From assembly GCA_026419785.1 (NCBI GenBank), contig JAODTK010001854.1, positions 62,001-126,000 on the forward strand: a stretch of 64,000 nucleotides of DNA. The letters run 5' to 3'. This stretch comes from Sclerodactyla briareus. Lineage: Eukaryota > Echinodermata > Holothuroidea > Dendrochirotida > Sclerodactylidae. Both the position numbers and the translations under genes were made by a program. The notes under the pieces were generated by a model. It was not told the origin of the DNA. It was given only the letters and a program-made list of their open reading frames with translations, and ran no database searches. Below, piece after piece: positions 25,109 through 34,944 of the stretch (the stretch's first letter is position 1; each line of letters begins with the position of its first letter).

Positions 25109-26566
25109 ACATGACCTATTAGGATATGATCATGATTTTACGGTTAATGTGGTACCGGACGGGAAGCCAGTGTAGGTTTTTGAGCGAAGGGGTGACGTCA
25201 GCGAATTTAGGCCGAATGTCATGAAGTAGGTACATCATTACACAAGTAACCAAGATCCATGTCCAAAGTTGGTGGAGGGTGGGGAGGGGGTGGGTGTAAG
25301 AATATTTAGGTCAATAATAGCATCTCAAATTTCTTTGGAAAGTATGTCCCATATTCCCGGAATCTGTGTTTAATACTAATCTAACTTGATTAATTCTCCT
25401 CATTGTGGGTGACAATTAGATGAGACTTCCACGCGAGACCTAATCAGTCTAATACATTACAATCCGCAATGAAGTGAACTCTCTTCGAGATCATCCCTGC
25501 GGAAAAAAACGAACCTTGATTACAACGTAAAAGCCTTGAACTTCAAAATGCGAATGATGTCGAAATGTGACTGTGTATACAGGGCTTCTGGCTATAATTA
25601 AGAAATCACCATGGTATTGTCTTTGGCATACGAACCCTGTCCGAATGTGTGCTTCGAAAGCAGCTATTTTGGGGCTAGGCCTAGGTGACTAACGGTGTCG
25701 GTACTTAAGCTAATTATGACACGTCATACGCAATAATGATATAACTGTCGTAAATGTTTTTTTCTACAGGGAAGCCGAACGTAATCGAGTGGGGTTGACG
25801 ATGTCATTGAATACACCGATAAATTAGGAATGTTCTGTATTTTTGCTGACAGAGGCATTGAGCAGTTTGAGTGTTGCATGTTATGTTGCTGCAAATGGCA
25901 AAATGCTGGTTGGAAATTGAGGAATGAAGGAAATATCTGGGAAGTATTACACCTACTCGCTCCGCAGGATACTGTCTGCTAATGGTGTGAGAGATGTGTG
26001 CTAAAGCTAGACTTTTTATGTGCATGTGTTATCAACAGAACATTTTTGTTGTTTTATATAATGTGCTAACAATCTGATTGATTGACACGTTTATTAACAT
26101 CATTATACGTTCAATAACATCATTATATTATGGCCGTAAATCATTAATGTTCTAGAACTTCTCCGAAACTTAACTGGTATTACATCAACCAACCGCTCGT
26201 AGACGGGTTGCTTGGAAAAGAAAATTGTTTAAAAACTAAAATTAGAACGTACAACACATATTCGAATATGATAAAGCATGTGCATGGTAATTCATGTTAC
26301 AGTTGAATCTATTCTGTAATACACAGTGAACAATATCCCTCGTTGCCGATTTCCGTTAACATCGTCTGCACACCTTCATACGAATACCATGGGGTACTTC
26401 GCTCGGTTTATTCACGTCGTGCCGTCATCCGATTAGGCGTTACTGAAACAGCACAGGCTATTAGCTAATTATATCTATAGTTCCATACACCTAATATCTT
26501 AACTTACGTATCGAATTTTTATTGTACCCAGTTACGATGCGTCACTGACAATAAGATATTTTACAC
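25109..26566 (+). repeat. Tandem duplication, unit 2 (about 1.46 kb)
   Basis: Second unit of the direct duplication, offset about 1450 bases from the first, ending at TATTTTACAC near 26566. It carries extra or missing single bases (for example AAAAAAAC in place of AAAAAAC near 25503 and a lost T near 25811) that break the 67-codon frame of unit 1. It also has a small local change near 26094-26110, where ACATCATTA is repeated. Confidence 0.9.
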
Positions 26567-29185
26567 ACGCCTGCCCGCGTTGGCGCGGTTAACGTTCCCT
26601 GCATGCAAGGAACGCCAAATCGGTTCGAATGATGTTCTTTAATGTGGAGTGTTAATGATATCACCAAATCGTAGTCATAAATTAGGAATGTCTTGACTCC
26701 TTTGTCGCCTGTGAATATTCCAAGTGGTTATGAACTACGTGAGACATCTACATGTAGCACTCCCGTGATAGTAGTATTGTGACTGTCATTATGTCACTCC
26801 AGGCATTTCTTTATTGCAACGAAAAATAGGCTTTCCCTATATGGAGATCTAAGCACTCCAGTAAAAAAAAAAAAAAAAAAATCCCCACTGCTTCTGAGGT
26901 TTCCAGTTCCCACTGCACTTCGAGAACACCTGGGTCCAATTGACCAAGAATTGGGTCGGGTGATAACCAAATCAATTTTGGGTCAAATTTTGACCCAGGT
27001 CGGACTTTACGTAGCAAGAGTCAAACTTTGACCACGATATTTGGTTTAGTTCTCTCGTGATCCAACTCAGGGTCAATTTCACTCATACGATCTCAAGAGT
27101 GAGCCTTTTCGTTGTACTTCCGTTAGTTCTTAATGAACGTGAATGAATTTCTGGATCCTGAACTCATGAAAAGAGAATTCACTCAGAGAGAGTTTGTATT
27201 AGGAGATTCATCGAAATAGCGACAATTACACCGATGTCGTTTACTAACTTCAAATCATAAACAATTCTTGGGTCACCTCATTCAAGAACAGCCAGAAATC
27301 GGTTCATTGTGCGGGACGTTAATATATTTTACGCGATTGGCATCAGATGATGATATCCAGAATTCGTGAACCCTTATACCCCTTGAAGCAAAAGCTGAAT
27401 CATATCACATACTTAACAACGTGAACCATTCATATTAGTTCAGCGACGTAAGGAGATGATACCGCTTCCTCTTCTGTTATCCACCCAACGCTCCAAACTA
27501 GAAATATTTGTATATATTCCGGTGCTTGGTAGGCTACTGTTTATCCGTGACATATTACATGGTGTCCCCCTACTGACGCAAGTATATTTTTTCATGACAT
27601 CGTTTATATTTCTTCGATATATCATACACCGTATACTCTAAAAGCGATGTTTAGGAAATCGCATATACTTCCCAAACAATAATTCACCATCACCCGTAAA
27701 ACTTGTATGCGATATGTTCATCGAAATGCGCAGTCACTGTGGCGTCTGTACATACGTACGTATTTTGCAGAAATAACACACTACCCGTTGCTTTCACTAT
27801 ATACACTGCCTCACAACCAGACCACTGGAAAAGACGAGGTCCGCGTAACTTTGAGGCTAGTTCAATCAGAAAAAAGGAGGCTTCAAGCAATGTCTTGAAT
27901 GATGAATGCATGCAGCCTGACTATAATGAGCTTCAGTCACACTATTCCTGTAATTATAAGAGAACGATCTCAGTATATCGTTGTGAACAAATCGCTAATA
28001 CCATTAACACATTGGGGAGAAACAGGAAACCTACGATTGGTCAATTTCATTCTATCGGTATCCATACGCCTACTGACCCTGATCCCGACGACATGCGAGA
28101 TTAATTAACAAATATTATGGCTGAGCTGTGTAAAACTTGAAGGGTTGATTAGGGGGAAAAACCCACTATCACTGGCCCTTGTATATTATATCATGAGGTT
28201 CATTGTGAATATGCATGGACAGCAAGAAAATAATTCTTTCCAATTGAATCACAAGTATGAGTCAAATTATTGCTGGTAATTACGCGGCGCATCGCGTGAG
28301 CTATGCAAAGCAGCCATAAATGTCATAACTAGACATACCTTGCAGGTATACAATATGACGAATTTTCAACCGCGCTAGTATAGACTCATTAGGCTATACG
28401 ACTCTGTCTTGCGTCTATACAATAACTATAATACCCTCCGCCATGAATTGATGATTGAATAAATCAAATGTTTGAATTAGGAGAGTCAGTCAAACTTATA
28501 CTGTCAAGAATAATGACATACGGGAATGGCTCATTACAAATAAGAAAATATTTGAGGTTAAATTTACCAGCCTATACCAATGTGCAATGAATGAAATATA
28601 CAATTTGTTCCACACAAGTAAATTGAAATGGCCAAACGAGGCGACATGCTAAAACATCCAAATTTGGGTTGGGTTTCGATACGCCATTTTTCACCTGTTC
28701 CTGTTCGGGGGAAATAACGGTGAATGACCATTAGGCTTTAATCGATACATGATTGTGTGGTGCACGTTAGCTATTGCGCGATGTCTTAATTGTGACCCCT
28801 GTTTTTCGTTTGTTTTTGTTATTCAGCCTTCAAAACAAGGAGAAAAATACATATAAAATATTGCACAGGATAAACATTAAATAGAGGGTAACCACGGAAA
28901 CCCGTGTATTAAAAAGTCAATGCGAAATCAACGTGTTCACTACATATGAAAGAAGATATTCATCCCCTCCGTTTATAATTGCAGAATTTTACTTCAATCA
29001 CCAATGTGACGTCATGAAGAAAGTGCAGGATTCACTAGATGTAAATCGATACATGTGAGCAAGAAGAATATGCTAATACCTCCTAATTGTGGGAGCACAT
29101 GAAATTTTGTGACCCTTGGTCATTAAGGTCATTCTCATTTTATACTGTTTTCTGAGCATACAGGATAACACAGGGAATATTTTTT
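26567..29185. other. Gene-free stretch
   Basis: No supported gene. It contains a poly-A run (26862-26880) and a short zone of GGGTC/GACCC words near 26930-27010. The longest frame (27703-28104 plus, 133 codons) has no recognisable domain and overlaps other frames, so it is left out. Confidence 0.5.
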
Positions 29186-29189
29186 GAGT

Positions 29190-29695
29190 ACATCAGAGGT
29201 CATATTATGGAGAATTGAAAACTGCTTCTATAGGCCCAAACTCCATTCATACGATGTTCCTATGTGGAGTTATTGGCCTTCAAAGTTTGGGCAATTAGGC
29301 AGAGAAATTGTGGAGAATCCCAATTGCGCGATAACGCATGACGTCACAATTGGACAACATAGGAAATTATGTATGTATTTGATTGTTTCATTTTGTTAAA
29401 TGAGTCAAACATTTAGCAGAAATTCTGTTATCTTCCTCTCACCGAAGTAACCATCAACACAGCTACCAACCCACTACAGCAATCTTTTCCCATAGAATGG
29501 GATGCATTTCGATCTTGCGCAATACACATGCTTCACAATACACAAATTTCAAATGACTATAACTCCGTAACGGAACGTCCTATGAACTTCCTGTTTGGAC
29601 TTGACGCATTCAATTTTTAACCAGCTATCAAATTAGCCTCTGTATAAATCATCCTGCAGTTATACTTCAACCCAATGAAAAGATGAATATACGTG
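29190..29695 (-). repeat. Dispersed repeat R1, copy B (inverted)
   Basis: Reverse complement of copy A. Read on the minus strand it runs from AACTGCAGGATGATTTATAC through AAGTTCATAGGACGTTCCGT, the GTAGTGGGTTGGTAGCTGTG block, CTAAATGTTTGACTCATTTA and TTGTGACGTCATGCGTTA to CATAGGAACATCGTATGA. It keeps the 5' part that copy C also shows, so the three copies together define at least 500 bases of family sequence. Confidence 0.75.
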
Positions 29696-29843
29696 AACTA
29701 GAAACCTACAAGGTGGTTCAATAAAATAAGAACAACTGATGCGGACTGCCTCGGAAGGTATTTTCTGTTTGACTTGTGGTATTGTATCGTAGGTATTATA
29801 CCTCTTGTTATGGTTGAGGATTAGGATTAGGGATTATGGTTGA

Positions 29844-29846
<3 letters not shown>

Positions 29847-29877
<31 letters not shown>

Positions 29878-29881
29878 ATCT

Positions 29882-29941
<60 letters not shown>
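29847..29941. repeat. (CTAT)n microsatellite
   Basis: About 23 tetranucleotide units with two one-base interruptions (CTTATC and CTATTATC). It begins right after a GGATTAGGGATTATGG sequence. Confidence 0.95.
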
Positions 29942-29942
<1 letters not shown>

Positions 29943-29944
29943 GC

Positions 29945-31315
29945 ATTACTTAATACTAAGCAGTTCATAGGTACGGACGAGATTTCCCCCTATTGCGTTA
30001 TCGTTACGTTTTATAAAACGTCACAACTTTTGAAAGGACACCGATTCATTCAATGTTCTACTATGGAGGGGGGGGGGGGTGAGTTTTGTGCTGGTAGGAG
30101 GAGTAATTCTCGTCAAGAGAGTTTCGAAAAATCGGTCTGCACACTGTTCGTGGACGTCCATTTTTTCGATTACCCGAATGTCCTGTGACACGATATTATT
30201 GTCATATCATTATGAATGTGATTTTTAATTGTCTCATTGGTAATTCACGTATTGTCCACCGGTAAAGTTGAAGTATGACTGTCCGGCTATACAAGTAAGT
30301 GTCTCATACCGCGAGAGATCGTGATTACATACGCGACCCATATATCAATCATATAAATCGCATATAACCACTCACTACCGGTATACATCTCACTAGCTAA
30401 TCATAATGACACGATCCATTCCTGCGCTCATGAAACTAACCTATCTGTTCGGCGTCTGCCCACTGCAGATAAAATAACTATTTTTGCAGGCTATCTCCAA
30501 GGCCGCTCACTCCTGCAAATTGAATACCCACCCTTCGCCACAGGGAGAAGAACCAGGTATCGATTTTTAGACGCGGACAGAGAGAAATCAAATATGGGTA
30601 AAATAAACTCGCTAAATTGTTTAAATAATTTCTTCGCTACCTGCTGTTTAGTACCAACCCGCCAATTAGATATACAGAGCGCTTAATTGGGTCTAAAAGC
30701 CCTTGAGCTCCTGAAAATGCGGGGAAGCCGGAGGAAATTGATCGTCAAAAATCAAATTAAAAAGTCCGATATCACCCAATGATATTCAATCTCAATTAAA
30801 TTAGGCAAAACTAAGTTAGTCGTTGACGAGTCATCCTCCCGCGGTCAATGCTGATGTATGTAAATAACAGGAGATCAAAACTGTTGCGTGCTCCCGACCT
30901 GGCAGGGATGCCTCTGCTCATTCTCTCTAGAAGTGATATTATTAATTGGGAATGGACGGGATATTTTTCGTTATCAATAAAAAATATATACGGAAAAATA
31001 AGAAATAGAATCTATAAAAGATCATTTGTGGTTTGGAGTGAAGCTTGTAGTTCTCAATAATAATGAATATTCAACAAATGAGATGAATAGGGTGGGCCAT
31101 GTTAAGATTATCACCGTGACGCTAATTGAAGGCTGTAAGGTAGCAACGCGTAGAGGAGGAGTGTGTCGCATCCGTTTATTCGGTTTAGGTCTGCTGGTTA
31201 AGTGTTAATCTGAATAGTGTAAAATCTACCATTTTCTAGTATTCCAATTCTTCTCTTTAGTCATAGATGCCAATAAGACTGAATGTAGGATTATACCAAG
31301 GTAGCTCCCCATAAT
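29945..31315. other. Gene-free stretch
   Basis: A G-run at 30067-30079 is the only low-complexity feature. No supported gene or recognisable repeat. The short plus-strand frames near 30.85-31.2 kb lack any domain. Confidence 0.5.
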
Positions 31316-31319
31316 TATT

Positions 31320-31475
31320 GATCAAGTGTCTAGGGGCCCACAAGTTGTACTCATTGCCAATAGGGAGGGTGAGGCCATTCTTGAGGGCGCACTTCATTTG
31401 GGTTCCGACCTCAACCCCCCCCCCCCAACCCCCCCCCCCCCCAGACAAATCCCTCGGCACGCGCCTGATCAGACG
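31320..31475 (-). repeat. Poly-C-cored dispersed repeat, copy 1
   Basis: Contains GAGGCCATTCTTGAGGGCGC, GGGTTCCGACCTCAA, two long C-runs (about 31412-31442), then AGACAAATCCCTCGGCACGCGCCTG. The reverse complement is clearly the same unit as 32.89-33.01 kb: CAGGCGCGT-CCGAG, ATTT, G-runs, TTGAGGTCGGAACCCAAA, GTGCGCC. Related pieces lie near 33.07 and 49.9 kb. Open frames through the C-run are low-complexity artefacts. Confidence 0.7.
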
Positions 31476-31479
31476 GCCC

Positions 31480-32880
31480 ATCAATCAATATCTTATAATA
31501 TTGTGTTTTGGGGGTCTGATTATCGACCTATTTCGACAAACGGGGAATGCCACGCGGATCGGCTCTACGATGCAGGTTTCTCAGAAACAATAGTAGTTTA
31601 TTGCTCAGGAAAAGACAGAGGCCAACAACTCACGTAGAAATGTCGTTGTCAACTGAATCATATTAGGCGTAAGTTATCTAGCAAAGTACAAATTCCAAAG
31701 GCATAGAAGAAGAGGGGTTCCCCCGTTTACAGGCTGGTATCTTCGGCGAATATTGCAGTGAAACCTATACGGTTATGTGTAATGCATCGCACCCAGGTTA
31801 ACAAATAGTACCTGTGATAGAACCTACCTGCAACAATCTGACTCGCCGATGTCGCCTAAAGCTGTACATGTTTCACATACAGTTCCTCTTATAACTATGC
31901 ATATATTATTTTTTACCCGCATAGGTATGCGAAAACTCCTGCAGCCATTCTACACCGGAATATGAGACAAGATATACATTATACACGTATGTATTCGAAT
32001 GTACGGGTGGGTTAGGAACAATAATGTCATATGTATACCGTTAGAAAATGAAGCACCTCTGCTATTGCAAAATACCCCAGTATCGCTACGCATAACGTCA
32101 AATTGAAAAAAAAAAATAATAATAATGATTTAGACGTTTCAAAAGGGTAAAACTCGGTTAGCCAGAACGCTTATCTTACCCGAGGCCCTTACTATAACAA
32201 CAGAGAAACTTCTAGGAACCCTGTGACAAACGAACAGTGGTTGGACCGAAGAAAAATTCGTTTTGACGTCAATCATTCTTGGATGCATTAGAGTGAGTAT
32301 TTATCATTAATTAGGCTGACGTCTTCTTACCAACTTGCCTCTTTCCATAATTATTCTACGCCATTAGGCCTACTCTTGATTTACTCTCTAGTTCTTCTCA
32401 AAATTAATCCAACACGTTTGCCTACCTTGCACCAACAATGTGGTCAGCGTGGTCTATGTTATCTGCGTCTATTTAAAACCCTTCACCAGGTTAATAGTTC
32501 TGAGGGTATATGTTCGTGATAGAAACTACTTGAACATGATACAGGCGAAACGATTTGATTTTTTTTCTTTCCTTTTGTATTATAAAATGTACATCTTTTT
32601 TCATTATCACAAAGCTCATAAATAAACATCCAAACCTTGCATTTTCGTTCACAAAACAGATGAAACAATTGACATTCACCTACAGACATTTTGGAATGGT
32701 AATGCATTTTGAAAATGTTTTAGTGTTACCAATTTGTCTTTTTACGCTCTTTCAATGAGTCGTCTACACTGCTATGATACAGGTGATATGCTGGCTATTA
32801 GCTAAAATACAAACTCGGTCAAGTTTTAAAAGAGCAACGTTATTTTCTGGTAATGAGATTTTGTCAGTCGTTCAGTGTAT
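31480..32880. other. Gene-free stretch between two inverted repeat copies
   Basis: No supported gene. AT-rich, with a short poly-A/AAT run near 32106-32125. It is flanked by poly-C repeat copies in opposite orientation. Confidence 0.5.
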
Positions 32881-32885
32881 ATCAC

Positions 32886-33010
32886 AGGCGCGTACCGAGA
32901 TATTTATCTTGGAAGGGGGTGGGGGGAGGGGGGGGGGGTTGAGGTCGGAACCCAAAGGAAAGTGCGCCTTCATATTTGGCCTCATACTGCTGCGATATTT
33001 GTTGAATAAC
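32886..33010 (+). repeat. Poly-C-cored dispersed repeat, copy 2 (inverted relative to copy 1)
   Basis: CAGGCGCGTACCGAGATATTT, a G-rich core, TTGAGGTCGGAACCCAAAGG, GTGCGCCTTCATATTTGGCC. These blocks match the reverse complement of copy 1 in order and spacing. A further, shorter G/C-core piece follows at 33066-33125 (GGGTTCTAACC then 16 C, TCCCTCCCTCC and GCCACTGG). Confidence 0.7.
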
Positions 33011-33058
33011 AGCTGCAAACCTCTACTAAACTGCAAAAATCAGTTTTTGTGACAACAA

Positions 33059-33064
33059 TTTATT
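33059..33064 (-). terminator. Possible polyadenylation signal of the zinc-finger gene
   Basis: AATAAA on the minus strand, about 150 bases beyond the stop codon of the zinc-finger gene. It is the nearest match downstream that I see. Hexamers of this kind occur often by chance. Confidence 0.3.
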
Positions 33065-33213
33065 GATCACTTGGGTTCTAACCCCCCCCCCCCCCCTCCC
33101 TCCCTCCGTGGATATGCCACTGGTATATCATCATATATTCCAAATAATTAAAAAGAAATGGAACAGAAACCTGAAACCGATCTTACCTCTGTGTCTCATA
33201 CTGTATCATCGCG

Positions 33214-33906
33214 TTATTCGTGTGACGTCATGTGTCTGCTTAGGTGGTGTTTCTCCTTGAAGCTCTCTTGGCATACCACGCATCTGTACTTGGACGGTAC
33301 CGCTGCCGTCCCCTGCCGCGGGCTCCTCCATCCGTTCCCTCTCACTTCCTTGTGATTATGGTGCGTGCGCATGTGATACACGAGGTCGCTCGTCATCCGA
33401 AACTGCACGCCGCACTTTGCGCAGCAGTTCTGCGCAGCTAGGGCCACGGGGTCGCGGATGAATAAACCGGGACCCGCTATCCGGGGGTAGAAGGGGAGCG
33501 CCCCATAGGGTAGCCCCAACGAACCAGAGGATCTCATAAGTCCTCCCAGTACAGACGCGTGATCGTAGCTTGCCTCGGTTTGAGATTCTAACCGTGTCCT
33601 CTCTCCCCCCGAATCGTTCCCTCCGAGCAATGGGAAATAATTCTGTAAAGGCAGTCCTCCGGGGATCCTCTTGCGTTCAGTCAGAATCGTTAGGCTACTG
33701 GCGGGACTATCCAGTGGACTGTATCTCCGATGGTTTCTTCTGTGTACTTCTTTGAATGCGCTTCTCGCGCCACTGCGATTTGGGCGTAAACTATCACGTG
33801 GTACGTCCGTGCTGCCACCCTTACATTCACTACTTATAATGAACGAGATCGAATGTTTCGGTCGTTTAGCTTCGCCCACGTCGTTTGAAGTCGATTCCTC
33901 TGCCAT
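33214..33906 (-). CDS. Two-finger C2H2 zinc-finger protein, PRDM8/ZNF488-like C-terminus
   Basis: Intact single-exon frame of 230 residues with a good start context (CAAAATGG) and a TAA stop. The two C2H2 fingers are at the extreme C-terminus. Finger 1, about residues 162-183, reads CAKCGVQFRMTSDLVYHMRT and ends in a His pair. Finger 2, about 208-229, reads CVVCQESFKEKHHLSRHMTS and the closing His. The RMTSDLVYHMRTHH and KHHLSRHMTSH words are diagnostic, from memory, of the closing fingers of PRDM8 and ZNF488, nuclear transcriptional repressors of neural and glial development. No PR/SET domain precedes them, so the layout is closer to ZNF488. HSISFII (residues 18-24), next to a basic KRPK, resembles an eh1-type Groucho-binding motif; this is inference. 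The middle is low in structure and Ser/Gly/Arg-rich. Local GC content is higher than in the flanks, as expected of real coding sequence. An upstream exon cannot be excluded: GATTTCAG lies just before the ATG. Confidence 0.8.
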   Translation of the reverse strand: MAEESTSNDVGEAKRPKHSISFIISSECKGGSTDVPRDSLRPNRSGARSAFKEVHRRNHRRYSPLDSPASSLTILTERKRIPGGLPLQNYFPLLGGNDSGGERTRLESQTEASYDHASVLGGLMRSSGSLGLPYGALPFYPRIAGPGLFIRDPVALAAQNCCAKCGVQFRMTSDLVYHMRTHHNHKEVRGNGWRSPRQGTAAVPSKYRCVVCQESFKEKHHLSRHMTSHE

Positions 33907-34750
33907 TTTGCTGAAATCTGGCTGGATAGGTCACCTCCGAAAAACTTGGTGAACGTGTTTTTCCCGCCTACAAAAATAGCCTATTAATTTATCGATGAGA
34001 TCTTCCACGATGGCAAGCTCAGGAATAAGGACACCCCATCCTCTATCTGGTCTAGCGAAACTTAGCAAAATATAGCATGACGTGAATATTCGAGTAAGAC
34101 ATCTCAACAATACGTGCGAGTTTCGTGAAGTTACAGTACAATTCCAATCTCGCCTTCAGGCTCGATATCAGTGGTAGCCGGATATCTAGTATACTAGATA
34201 CAAAATCAGTGCTGCAGCAAGGTCTTCTTGTCAGTTAGCCCAGATACGGAAACATCCAATAAAATATGGGAGATTAGTCGAATATCTCTTCCGCAATTAG
34301 AACTCCCACAAATGCCGGCGACGAGATTGCGATGGTTCAGGCTCCAATTTCTGACACCTTGACCTTGAAAGTGGTCGTTATACCGAATTCCTCAATCTCT
34401 TCAGCTTTCAGACGAGGAATCCCTACCTAACGGATGTCTTTCAAGTGATAATCGCCACCTTCAATAAGGATGAGTAACAATACGCCTCCCCTCTACACTT
34501 GTCCCTAAATCCTCTGAGTATAAGGCCGCGAGGAAGCGATTTATTAAAAGACCATCCCGTGAAGGTTCTGAGGCTTTGATGAACTCCCCGATGGATTTGA
34601 GGACAGCTCATTGTCGCTATTGATAAAGGATTCGAATTAAGCTCCCCCAACTATCCTTTTTCAATATGTGATTTACCCCCCTTGGAAGTTTATCCTCTCT
34701 GATCGTTACGCCTAATTGGACTCGGGCAATATTCCCACTTAAGTTGTTCC
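33907..34750. other. Upstream region of the zinc-finger gene
   Basis: The interval presumably includes the promoter of the minus-strand zinc-finger gene. I see no TATA box or clear initiator. No other gene is supported, and the 69-codon minus frame at 34.4-34.65 kb has no recognisable feature. Confidence 0.4.
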
Positions 34751-34944
34751 ATGCGCCCCAGCGATGTTCCGCCTAGTTGCGCCATTTCGCCCTCGGCCTC
34801 GGGGAGCATTACTGACGCTCCAAGGACCGCGCCATCGCGACCTGGGCTTAATACCGGAAAAGTTTACACAGTGACTCGCCTAAAATTGGCCAATGGGACT
34901 GTCGGAGTAATTGAAGGCAGCAGGTTGGTATCGCATACTGCATG
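34751..34944 (+). CDS. Candidate first coding exon, unrecognised gene
   Basis: An ATG at 34751 opens a frame of 64 codons and two bases with GC-rich, protein-like composition (PSDVPPSCAISPSASGSI, then GKVYTVTRLKLANGTVGVIE). It closes at a consensus 5' splice site, CATG|GTGAGT. Reading through the donor hits a stop almost at once, as expected of an intron. No matching acceptor and second exon were found downstream, so the gene, if real, is unknown. Confidence 0.3.

Noticed and set aside
27703-28104. A 133-codon plus-strand frame after a TTTTGCAG acceptor-like site
   Set aside because: No domain, no donor, and overlapping frames on both strands; composition is not distinct from the flanks.
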